Origin: Pauljensenia sp. | GTDB taxonomy: Bacteria > Actinomycetota > Actinomycetes > Actinomycetales > Actinomycetaceae | Length of the DNA: 14,726 bases | Assembly (NCBI GenBank): GCA_029983625.1 | Contig: JASBZF010000038.1 | Span: 1-14,726, forward strand | Direction: 5' to 3' | The notes under the pieces: model-generated | Told to the model about the DNA's origin: nothing | The model's input: only the letters and a program-made list of their open reading frames with translations | Databases searched by the model: none | Program-made: the position numbers and the translations under genes | In this document: one piece after another, positions 1 to 6,317 of the stretch | Numbering within the stretch: position 1 is the stretch's first letter | How the letters are laid out: each line of letters opens with the position of its first letter

Positions 1-1
1 G

Positions 2-763
2 CGCGGAGTTTGTGTTCTCGGTGGTCCGACGCGGATTATCGCGCCGATTATGGGCAGTGATTTAGCGGGACTTGCAGATGAGCTTCAGGCTTTGAATGGT
101 CAGCCGATTGATCTGATTGAGTGGCGAGTGGATCCTTTGCTCGCTGCCTGTACTTCTCTCAGGGCGCGTCGCGAGCTTCTTGAACACGCCTGGTTTCAGG
201 TTCTGAATCACGCTCCTTTGCCTATTCTGGCAAGTATTCGCACGAGTGCCGAGGGCGGAGCGCTGAGGCTGGATGAGGGTGAGTATGCCGAGCTTATTCG
301 CGTACTTGCGCATGTCGTAGATGCTGTTGATGTGGAGATCGAACGGCAGGAGGCGTGTGCTCTTATCGCTGGGGCGCATGAGGCCGGAGCTGTGGTGTTC
401 GCTTCGCGTCATCATTTCGAGGGGACTCCTTCACGAGAAGAACTGAAGAGCGTTCTGACACGTATGGACAAGTGTGGCGCTGATGTTCTGAAATGTGCTT
501 CTTTTGCGCATTCAGCAGATGATGTGGCCACAATCTTGTCTGTGCAGGAGTGGGCGCGAGAGCGTTTTGCTCGGCCGATTATCCTTATCGGTATGGGACC
601 TTTCGGTGCGTTCACACGCATCGCGCCTTCGTTTTTCGGTTCGTCAGCGACTTTTGCGAGTGTGACTTCAATTTCGGCCCCCGGTCAGTTGACTGCGAAG
701 GAAACGAGGACAGCACTGGATCTTCTTGAACGAGGGTGGAATGAGCCGCTCGAATCTGGGTGA
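2..763 (+). CDS. aroD: 3-dehydroquinate dehydratase type I (5' partial)
   Basis: Converts 3-dehydroquinate to 3-dehydroshikimate in the shikimate pathway; cytoplasmic. An ATG at 50 is not the true start: the frame stays open to base 2 and reads RGVCVLGGPTRIIAPI, the usual first beta-strand of this family, so the gene starts outside the window. Counting from the ATG at 50, family motifs are all present: IEWRVD (23-28), ASIRTSAEGG (61-70), SRHHF (119-123) with the catalytic His, GADVLKC with the Schiff-base Lys at 148, GMGPFGAFTRI, and the SAPGQL substrate loop near the C-terminus. The Asp that usually follows the catalytic His is His here. No active-site residue looks lost, so the enzyme is probably functional. 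Codons are strongly G/T-rich. The next gene is 310 bases downstream, so it is probably not cotranscribed with what follows. Confidence 0.93.
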   Translation, partial: RGVCVLGGPTRIIAPIMGSDLAGLADELQALNGQPIDLIEWRVDPLLAACTSLRARRELLEHAWFQVLNHAPLPILASIRTSAEGGALRLDEGEYAELIRVLAHVVDAVDVEIERQEACALIAGAHEAGAVVFASRHHFEGTPSREELKSVLTRMDKCGADVLKCASFAHSADDVATILSVQEWARERFARPIILIGMGPFGAFTRIAPSFFGSSATFASVTSISAPGQLTAKETRTALDLLERGWNEPLESG

Positions 764-1073
764 GCTTTTGAGGAGAAGAGCTTCAACAGTCAGGGATTGT
801 CCCAAAGTGTTCTGAGACGAGATCATCTGACTGGTCTTTGCGGAGAGCTTGGATGGGCCAGCTTCCACAGGAGCGGTGCACGCCTTTACTTGCGCAGTTC
901 GTCAACAGAGTGAGGGGTGTTCTCTAACGGATGTGTGCAGCGCGTCGCAATATATGGGCAATACAGCATAGAATGAGCTATGGCTGGTTGGCGGTCGCAA
1001 GGAACGAAATCTCAGTTCGGAGTGTGTCACTGGGGTTGGATCAGGAGCAGCTACAAACAATTCATTTGATCCG
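764..1073. other. gene-free stretch between aroD and lipoprotein A
   Basis: About 310 bases with no convincing gene. It holds a weak inverted repeat directly after aroD (AGCTTTT at about 763-769 against AAGAGCT, one G-U pair, six-base loop, no T-run), a short GGGA-TTG-TCCC hairpin at 793-803, a possible -10 element TAGAAT at 969-974, and a 41-codon frame (973-1098) running into the lipoprotein start. None is strong enough to call a terminator, promoter or gene. An AGGAG at 1043-1047 is 26 bases ahead of the lipoprotein ATG, too far for a normal ribosome binding site. Confidence 0.5.
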
Positions 1074-1700
1074 ATGCGCCGTTATTTTCTCATGCTGACC
1101 TTTGTGGGGTGCGTGTTGCTTTCGGGATGCGCACCCCACTCCAGCGCTCTGAAAGTGACTCTTGACGAAGAAGCCCTACAGAGCGGAAATCTTGCCATTC
1201 CTGATTTCACAGGTCCCTACAAGGATGATTTGATCAAGTACTATCAAGACGTAAAATCGGAGTTCTTTCGTAAGGTCATAGCTGATCAATGGGTATCTGA
1301 CGAGGAGTTCCGTGAAGCTCAGGAACGTGCGCGTATATGTTTAGAAGATGCTGGTTTCACGGGGGTGGAGTACTTTGCGCAAGGTGGTAGTACTTTTGCT
1401 AATCGCAGTGATCTCGGTCAAAGTGAAATGCTTGATCTCCATGAAGAGTGCGAAGTCTCGACAGGTTTTGCTGCCACGGAAATCTGGTATGGCATGTTGC
1501 GACGTAATCCGGACAATGTGGATTGGCCGACGGCGGAGCGTGACTGCCTGGTGAAGGTAGGTCTTCTTCCTGAAGGGACGACGGTTGAGGAGATGAACCA
1601 GTGGTATAGTTCCCAGGCTCCGGAAAGTCGTTCACAGCTTGCATACCAGTGTTCTCATGATGCACTGGGGTACCTCGGTGACAAGAAGAAGGGTGACTAA
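1074..1700 (+). CDS. putative lipoprotein A, Cys-patterned, paralog of 2616-3137
   Basis: Predicted 208-residue lipoprotein of unknown function. It has Arg at 2-3, a hydrophobic stretch (4-17) and lipobox LLSGC with Cys19 as the lipid attachment site. The mature part is acidic and mainly helical with Cys at 89, 126, 158 and 193, in contexts ICLEDAGFTG, HEECE, ERDCLVKVG and YQCSHD. The lipoprotein at 2616 shows the same order and near-identical spacing of the first three Cys plus the shared M-R-x-NP-(D/E)-N motif, so the two are paralogs. Such Cys-patterned lipoproteins occur in actinobacteria, but I know of no assigned role. The ATG at 1074 is the only in-frame candidate although no well-placed Shine-Dalgarno sequence precedes it. 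The stop overlaps the stop of the convergent LuxR-type gene. GC is low: 24 of the 60 bases at 1201-1260 are G or C. Confidence 0.85.
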   Translation: MRRYFLMLTFVGCVLLSGCAPHSSALKVTLDEEALQSGNLAIPDFTGPYKDDLIKYYQDVKSEFFRKVIADQWVSDEEFREAQERARICLEDAGFTGVEYFAQGGSTFANRSDLGQSEMLDLHEECEVSTGFAATEIWYGMLRRNPDNVDWPTAERDCLVKVGLLPEGTTVEEMNQWYSSQAPESRSQLAYQCSHDALGYLGDKKKGD

Positions 1701-1987
1701 AGATCCTCGGTTTCCATGTTCTTCATGTCCGACGCGAGTCCGCTGCGCCATAAGCGGACGGCAATTTCGCTGCGTGAGGAGCATTGAAAGTGTGCGAGGA
1801 TTTGACTCACATAGGTTCGGACTGAAGCTTCGGAGAGTTTCAAGGTCTGTGCGATACTCCGATTGGATTTCCCCTGTGCCAGCTCACTGAGAACAGGGCG
1901 AAGACGTGGGGGAAGTCTGTCAAAAGCTTTGAGAAGTTCTGTCTCTTCGCCGTCTTTAACCCTGAGGTGTTGAGGTGGTGTCGGCAT
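1697..1987 (-). CDS. stand-alone LuxR/GerE-type HTH transcriptional regulator
   Basis: Predicted 96-residue DNA-binding protein. The region from LPPRLRPVLSELAQGKSN through SEASVRTYVSQILAHF matches the four-helix LuxR/GerE domain; the recognition-helix segment is SVRTYVSQI. There is no receiver, sensor or ligand-binding domain, so it is an HTH-only member. The frame is open up to a GTG at 2125 (142 residues), but I chose the ATG at 1987 because GAGGAAG lies 7 nt upstream (2001-1995 on the minus strand), and the extra N-terminus is low-complexity and basic. The ORF ends in TAG (plus positions 1697-1699), interleaved with the TAA of lipoprotein A, so the two genes converge without a spacer. It diverges from the secreted-protein gene at 2305. 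Its target is unknown; the intergenic palindrome at 2100-2113 is one candidate. Confidence 0.85.
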   Translation of the reverse strand: MPTPPQHLRVKDGEETELLKAFDRLPPRLRPVLSELAQGKSNRSIAQTLKLSEASVRTYVSQILAHFQCSSRSEIAVRLWRSGLASDMKNMETEDL

Positions 1988-2099
1988 CACTTTTCTTCCT
2001 CTTTCTTGCTTGTTCCATAGGTGCATGTGAGTGTCCTCAGTTGCTGTGTGAATGTCTTCATTCTTCTTACGTTGGAGGAAGGAAGAAAGAAGAGTGTGA

Positions 2100-2113
2100 C
2101 GCGCATGTGCGCG
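2100..2113. promoter_or_regulatory. inverted repeat, possible operator
   Basis: CGCGCA-TG-TGCGCG: perfect 6-base arms around a 2-base centre, in the gap between the divergent LuxR-type regulator and the secreted-protein gene, 19 bases upstream of a -35-like hexamer. NarL/LuxR-type HTH dimers bind short inverted repeats with small centres, so this could be the regulator's own site. That is inference, since alternating GC repeats of this length also arise by chance. Confidence 0.3.
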
Positions 2114-2132
2114 ACGTTGAAGCACAAGTAGG

Positions 2133-2161
2133 TTGAGTCTATCGGGTTTGAGGTCTATACG
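2133..2161 (+). promoter_or_regulatory. candidate sigma-70-type promoter for the secreted-protein/lipoprotein B unit
   Basis: TTGAGT (2133-2138), a 17-base spacer, then TATACG (2156-2161): both hexamers are near consensus and the spacing is ideal. Transcription would start near 2168, giving a leader of about 135 bases before the ATG at 2305. The rest of 1988-2304 contains no other gene I can support. Confidence 0.45.
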
Positions 2162-2304
2162 CTGACAGACAAGGAGTGGTGTCCGTGCCGATTGCGCAGC
2201 AGTGACTTTTTGAAAAGCCTTGTGCAGCTTCTGTTTGGTCTGTTAGCGTGGATTCTGTAGAGGCTGTGGTAGCTTTCATAGCTTCAGTGAAGGAGGAGAC
2301 AGTG

Positions 2305-2616
2305 ATGTCTCGCATGAAGTCTGTGTGTGGTGTGTGTACTGTGAGCCTGGCAGTCGCGGCGACTTGCGTGGCCCCGGCACATGCGATTCCAGCAGGATGT
2401 TCTGTCGGGGTGTTTCCTGGTGGGACACAGTTTTATTCTGAATGTGCTGTAGGGAGCGTGACCTCTCATAATGCGCGCGTTCAGATCTACTATTATTCAA
2501 GTTATTCCGCGACGCGGTATTCACGCACACAACCCGCTGGAATAATTTCTACAAGCGATGATTATGTGGGTGTGGGATATGTGATGGATGGGCCTTGGAT
2601 CCAGGTGACCTACTGA
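2305..2616 (+). CDS. small secreted protein with one cysteine pair
   Basis: Predicted 103-residue exported protein of unknown function. The ATG at 2305 is chosen over the upstream GTG at 2248 because AGGAGGAG (2291-2298) sits 6 nt ahead and a signal peptide starts there: basic MSRMK, a hydrophobic core (about 8-22), and AHA before a likely signal peptidase I cut after residue 27. The mature 76 residues start IPAGC, carry just two Cys (32 and 47, a possible disulfide), are rich in Tyr, Ser and Val, include IYYYSSYSATRYS, and end in VTY, which suggests a small beta-sheet protein. Size and export would fit a bacteriocin-like or surface-binding protein, but it lacks recognisable lactococcin-972 or double-glycine leader features. 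Its TGA overlaps the ATG of lipoprotein B by one base (TGATG), so the two are probably translationally coupled. Confidence 0.75.
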   Translation: MSRMKSVCGVCTVSLAVAATCVAPAHAIPAGCSVGVFPGGTQFYSECAVGSVTSHNARVQIYYYSSYSATRYSRTQPAGIISTSDDYVGVGYVMDGPWIQVTY

Positions 2617-3137
2617 TGCGCCCTCGTCCTCCTTTTGTGTTGCTCGCGTGTATCTTCGCTTTATCTGCCTGCTCTGCTCAGACGGATGCAGTGCAAGAAG
2701 CGTATAAGAGTGTGCTTGATGGTCTCGTTCGGGATGCGCAAGGGCTTGAACCGGCTTCCTCGCTTCTGGAGGATCGAAAAATCACAGAGGAGGAGCTAAA
2801 AGAACTTGATGCTGCATTTATTTCCTGCATGGACAACTTGGGATTTCCAGGATCGAGTGTGACTCTCGCAGGAGAAGGGGAAGTTCCAATTCCTACTGAT
2901 GGGCGAGATTCTGGGCAGGCATATCAAGACTGTCAAAAAGCAACTATGGCGAGCATCATTCACAGTACGTTTTGGGATATGCGAACGAATCCAGAAAACT
3001 TATCTCAAGATGAGGCGATTTTTCGTTGTCTCAAACGTTTTGACATGCTTGATCCAAACTTATCGCTTGACGAATTTAGTCGTGAAGAAGACGAGTGGAT
3101 GAAAACTGCTCCAAGAAGAGAAGATGGGTTATTCTAG
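2616..3137 (+). CDS. putative lipoprotein B, paralog of lipoprotein A
   Basis: Predicted 173-residue lipoprotein, function unknown. The start is the ATG that shares one base with the preceding stop; a further-upstream in-frame ATG (2595) would only add seven residues of the overlapping gene. The signal peptide has Arg2 and Arg4, a hydrophobic core (7-16) and lipobox LSAC with Cys19. The mature part carries Cys71 (SCMDNLGFPG), Cys106 (QDCQK) and Cys138 (FRCLKR) and the motif MRTNPEN. Lipoprotein A has the same three Cys at 89, 126 and 158 (spacing 37 and 32, here 35 and 32), with MLRRNPDN in the same place. The fourth Cys of lipoprotein A has no counterpart before the stop; similar residues appear in another frame just downstream (3149-3247). 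The TAG stop runs into six consecutive Gs (3137-3142). Confidence 0.85.
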   Translation: MRPRPPFVLLACIFALSACSAQTDAVQEAYKSVLDGLVRDAQGLEPASSLLEDRKITEEELKELDAAFISCMDNLGFPGSSVTLAGEGEVPIPTDGRDSGQAYQDCQKATMASIIHSTFWDMRTNPENLSQDEAIFRCLKRFDMLDPNLSLDEFSREEDEWMKTAPRREDGLF

Positions 3138-3148
3138 GGGGGCCATCA

Positions 3149-3247
3149 ATGGCGCATACCTACGCTGATCCTGTAAAAGGCGAAAAACTTTTTAATGACT
3201 GTATGTCTGATCCTTCCATTTCTCCCCCTCAAACGCCCGCAAGCTGA
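3149..3247 (+). CDS. possible 32-codon peptide or frameshifted tail of lipoprotein B
   Basis: Short frame opening with MAHTYADPVK and continuing GEKLFNDCMSDPS to a TGA. It lies 11 bases after the lipoprotein B stop in a different frame. DPVKGEKLFNDCMSD resembles PESRSQLAYQCSHD at the fourth Cys of lipoprotein A, so it could be the detached end of lipoprotein B after an indel, or a remnant of a third copy. AGGGGG (3136-3141) lies 7 nt before the ATG and could act as a weak ribosome binding site. The match is short, so confidence is low. The rest of the 175-base gap before 3313 shows neither a clear promoter nor a terminator. Confidence 0.2.
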   Translation: MAHTYADPVKGEKLFNDCMSDPSISPPQTPAS

Positions 3248-3312
3248 TCGAAAAAGTACACAGAACTACCGCATACGCACTATTTCCAGAATGAAAGAGA
3301 AAGGAGAAACAG

Positions 3313-4359
3313 ATGAAGAGACCCCTGCTGCGTCCCCTGATGATCGGTACCTTCGCTTGTCTTCTATGCGCTGCGGGAGGCACAGCCCTCGGCGCTCTTG
3401 TCCTTGCCCCACCTGTACCAGACTCTTTACGCGCTGCTCCTACGCTCACAAGTGCTCCCGTCGAGTCACGCGACATCGATGACTTACGTAACGTTCCCCT
3501 AGCGTTCATCACGGGAAAAACAACCGATATCACGGCACCACTTTCAGGGAAAGTCACCTCCCTTGCCCTTGAAGTCGGAAGCGTCCTCGAATCCGGTCAT
3601 GAGATCACGCGCCTCGATGGCCAAGCCCTTATTGCTCTCGCCACGTCAACACCTTTGTATCGCCCCCTCAGCAGCGGGATAAAAGGCGATGATGTCACCG
3701 CTTTACAAGAAGAACTTGCCCGTTTTGGCTACTCGATCACTGTAAACGGGGTCGTTGACTGGAACACCCTATGGGCCGCAGCTGACCTTCTCGACCTCAA
3801 AGACGCTACCGGAGGAATACCTACAGAAATCCCAATCAACAGGATCGTCTGGATACCGGCCCCCTCAGTCACCGTCGCATCCCTGGACATCAGTCTCGGT
3901 CAGTTCCTCGACGAGAAAGCACCCCTGCTCACCGTGAGCGATTCCTCCGAACGAGCTGTTCTGACACTTCCTGAGGAAGCGCTTCTTGGAGATCGTGTCC
4001 TCACGCTTTCTACGGGTTCTTTGCCAGTCCCTGCAGATGGTGTGATCACTGATACAGCGACTCTTCAAGCGATCAAAGACTCTGAGCAATACAAGGGATT
4101 CTCCGTAGCTTTTAAAGATCAAAGCAGTTTCAGCGAAGCTCGTTTCCAAGTTCCCTGGGTGCTCGCCACACCGATTCATGCACTTGTCGTCCCGCCCTCG
4201 GCCCTTTTCGGACTTGTTGGAAATCAGGCGTGTATCGCCCACGAAGGCAAAGCTCATACAGTCACCGTCCTTGGCTCTCAACTTGGCCAGTCCTACATCA
4301 TGGTCGATGAACCTGTGACCAGCGTCGATCTGAACGTTGAGGGGTTGACATGTCAGTGA
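3313..4359 (+). CDS. membrane-fusion (HlyD/MacA-like) protein with peptidoglycan-binding domain
   Basis: Predicted 348-residue cell-surface adaptor of an ABC exporter. An N-terminal membrane anchor or signal (about 10-31) follows basic residues. Residues about 70-112 (TDITAPLSGKVTSLALEVGS, then LESGHEITRLDG) form the biotinyl/lipoyl-like part typical of membrane-fusion proteins. Residues about 117-160 (RPLSSGIKGDDVTALQEELA, then FGYSITVNGVVD) match a PG_binding_1 domain. The second half (about 178-345) resembles the remaining adaptor barrels. This architecture next to MacB-like permeases is known in actinobacteria, where the adaptor probably spans or grips the cell wall rather than meeting an outer-membrane channel. 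AAGGAG (3301-3306) gives a good ribosome binding site. The stop overlaps the ATPase gene by 10 bases, so the three exporter genes are one operon. Codons shift to C/A-rich compared with the genes upstream. Confidence 0.85.
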   Translation: MKRPLLRPLMIGTFACLLCAAGGTALGALVLAPPVPDSLRAAPTLTSAPVESRDIDDLRNVPLAFITGKTTDITAPLSGKVTSLALEVGSVLESGHEITRLDGQALIALATSTPLYRPLSSGIKGDDVTALQEELARFGYSITVNGVVDWNTLWAAADLLDLKDATGGIPTEIPINRIVWIPAPSVTVASLDISLGQFLDEKAPLLTVSDSSERAVLTLPEEALLGDRVLTLSTGSLPVPADGVITDTATLQAIKDSEQYKGFSVAFKDQSSFSEARFQVPWVLATPIHALVVPPSALFGLVGNQACIAHEGKAHTVTVLGSQLGQSYIMVDEPVTSVDLNVEGLTCQ

Positions 4360-5009
4360 GCTTAGAAGCCGTCGGACATCGTTTCGCAGGAGGCCCGTGG
4401 CTTTTCCGTGGTCTGACAGACATGATTACTGAAGGGGAAGTGGTTGCTCTTGTTGGACCTTCAGGCTCTGGAAAATCCACACTCCTGTCCATGATTTCAG
4501 GCTGGGTGACACCCGCTGAAGGCAAGATTCATCTTGAAGCCCGCACCCGCTCATCTGACAACGCGCCTGGCTCACAGCCCACCCTCACAATTGCCTGGGT
4601 ATTCCAAAACCCTCACGGAGTGCCGGGACGAAGCGTCCTGGACCACGTGGCCCTTCCTTTCCTCGCCAAGGGCTTCGCCTCAAAAGACGCAGATGTGAAA
4701 GCGCGCAGTCTGCTTTCTGACTTTTGTCTCGACCAGGTTGCAGATCGTCCTTTCAAAACCCTTTCCGGCGGTGAGGCTCAGCGGATGCTTCTCGCTCGCG
4801 CCCTCGCCTCGCATCCGGATATCCTCCTCGTCGATGAGCCAACAGCTCAGCTTGACCAACGCACCGCTGCTCACGTCGCAGATACGCTCACAGCGCTGCG
4901 TAATCGAGGACTCGTCGTTCTCATTGCCACGCATGATCCTCATGTACGCGACCGCTGTACGCGCGTCATCGACCTCGCTGCTTATGCCTCCGAGGAGGAG
5001 GTTGCGTGA
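4350..5009 (+). CDS. ABC transporter ATP-binding protein (LolD/MacB-type)
   Basis: Predicted 219-residue cytoplasmic ATPase that powers the permease encoded next. All nucleotide-binding motifs are intact: Walker A GPSGSGKST (36-44), Q-loop Gln86 in WVFQNPHG, signature LSGGEAQ (138-144), Walker B ILLVDEP (158-164), the D-loop at QLD and switch His195 in IATHD. Length and motif spacing fit the compact LolD/FtsE/MacB group that works with FtsX-like permeases. The gene overlaps the adaptor by 10 bases and its TGA overlaps the permease start, indicating a tightly coupled operon. The substrate cannot be read from the sequence. Confidence 0.93.
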   Translation: MSVSLEAVGHRFAGGPWLFRGLTDMITEGEVVALVGPSGSGKSTLLSMISGWVTPAEGKIHLEARTRSSDNAPGSQPTLTIAWVFQNPHGVPGRSVLDHVALPFLAKGFASKDADVKARSLLSDFCLDQVADRPFKTLSGGEAQRMLLARALASHPDILLVDEPTAQLDQRTAAHVADTLTALRNRGLVVLIATHDPHVRDRCTRVIDLAAYASEEEVA

Positions 5010-6088
5010 TGAAAATCGAAGCGCTCTGGCGTGAAATATGGCGCGATATGACAAGTGGGACCGCCTGGATTGGCATATGGACTCTCCTTGTCGCCCTGCT
5101 CCTCGGCGGTGGTCTCAGCCTCGATCTTCAAGTCATCGCCCGAGAATCTGGAGCAGCGAAGGAATATCAAGAAGCGATGGCCTCCGTTCGCGTAATCGAG
5201 TCATACCAAGGGATCGATGGAGCAACATGCCGGGCGCTTGGTAAACTTCAAGGAGTCAATGGGGCGATTGCGATTCGCAAAGCGACAGAATCAGTGACAC
5301 CGGCCGCTCTGCCTTCCGCGTCCTTGCAAACCTGGGAGTACACCGGTGAAGTCGAGGGCGTCTTCGACATGACCTCCTATGATCCTGCGGCTTCAGGAAT
5401 CATCCTCGCCGAACAGGTGGCACATACTTTAAACCTTGCTGCAGATGACGAAATCGCATTGAAAACCGGGGCTTCCACACAGGTGAAAGGGACTTACGCA
5501 TGGAATGAGGATGACGGGCGTCGAACCGGATACGCCTACTCGGCTCTTATCCCCGTTCTTCCTCATGGCCGCTTTGATGCCTGCTGGGTGAAACTCTGGC
5601 CGCTCAATCCCTCTGTGGAATCACTGATGCGGATGACGATTATTCCTCTCAGCGACCAACAGCAAGTGGACACTTATTCTGTGAATGCTTCTTTGGGAAG
5701 TTCCTTCGACGGTCCTCACCGTTATTTCGGAAGGATTACCGCTCCGATCGCATGGATTCTTTTTGCTGCAGCACTTGGAATCGGTGCGCTCACAGTGCGC
5801 AGGCGGCGCCTCGAATTGGCCTCCGATCTTCACGCTGGCGTGTCGAGAACAGACCTCATCATGAAACTGGAAGCACACGCGACAGTGATTTTCTTCTTCG
5901 CTGCACTCCTTCTCTTTCCCCTTCTTGTAGGGGTGATCTGCCGCGTTCCTGAATCTGACCGTTTCTCTTTGTGGATTCACGTTGGATTACTGGCATGTGT
6001 AAGCGGAGTGGGTCTACTCCTTGGCACACTCATCGTCGCTGTGACTCTTCGGGAGAAAAAACTCTTCGACTACTTCAAAACACGTTAA
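5009..6088 (+). CDS. MacB/FtsX-like ABC transporter permease
   Basis: Predicted 359-residue membrane protein with the MacB topology: one N-terminal membrane helix (about 19-36), a large extracytoplasmic domain (about 37-244), then three membrane helices (about 244-263, 290-311 and 321-346) with the RRRRLELASDLHAGVSRTDL cytoplasmic loop between the second and third helices. MacB-type permeases use ATP to drive conformational work across the envelope and do not always carry substrate through the membrane. The start is either the ATG at 5009 or the GTG at 5006; I chose the ATG because AGGAGG (4996-5001) is then 7 nt away. Its extracytoplasmic domain is shorter and more divergent than that of MacB itself. 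It is the last gene of the exporter operon, and a convergent gene follows. Confidence 0.85.
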   Translation: MKIEALWREIWRDMTSGTAWIGIWTLLVALLLGGGLSLDLQVIARESGAAKEYQEAMASVRVIESYQGIDGATCRALGKLQGVNGAIAIRKATESVTPAALPSASLQTWEYTGEVEGVFDMTSYDPAASGIILAEQVAHTLNLAADDEIALKTGASTQVKGTYAWNEDDGRRTGYAYSALIPVLPHGRFDACWVKLWPLNPSVESLMRMTIIPLSDQQQVDTYSVNASLGSSFDGPHRYFGRITAPIAWILFAAALGIGALTVRRRRLELASDLHAGVSRTDLIMKLEAHATVIFFFAALLLFPLLVGVICRVPESDRFSLWIHVGLLACVSGVGLLLGTLIVAVTLREKKLFDYFKTR

Positions 6089-6222
6089 AGAAAGACTTGT
6101 AACGCTCCCATCGCATCCTGGCATCTCAATCTTTCCCTCGCGGATTGTCACCCCGTTCTTTCTCCACTCGCCTTCGCGGAAGAGGGGAAGTATCTGCAGG
6201 AGGAAGAAACTCAAAGACTGGA

Positions 6223-6237
6223 ATGCTGACGCAGCAT
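6223..6237. terminator. weak hairpin in the convergent gap 6089-6317
   Basis: ATGCTG-ACG-CAGCAT forms a perfect 6-base stem with a 3-base loop, extendable by GG/CC past an A-C mismatch. It lies between the convergent permease and GH13-like genes, where a bidirectional terminator would be expected. No T-run follows on either strand, so this is only a candidate. The remaining 229-base gap shows no supported gene. Confidence 0.25.
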
Positions 6238-6317
6238 CCCCGCTGCAATGGGTGACACAAGTCGTGTCGAACAAGAAGAACGAGTGGCTATGTGTGGTGC
6301 GTGCGCAAGCAGGGGTT

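Noticed and set aside
785..835. Possible insertion-sequence end (GGGATTGTCCCAAAGTG...) behind aroD
   Set aside because: No matching inverted partner, target duplication or transposase remnant seen; the resemblance is from memory only.
973..1098. 41-codon frame overlapping the start of lipoprotein A, as a possible coupled leader peptide
   Set aside because: No ribosome binding site, no recognisable features; random frames of this length are common.
3137..3250. Replication terminus/dif site at the first skew flip
   Set aside because: No sequence resembling an XerCD dif site found, and the skew returns to G-rich only about 8 kb later, which does not fit a terminus.
2305..6088. Lactococcin-972-type bacteriocin operon
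   Set aside because: The secreted protein lacks the Trp/Gly-rich mature pattern I would expect, and the permease is MacB-like rather than the large bacteriocin-associated membrane protein.
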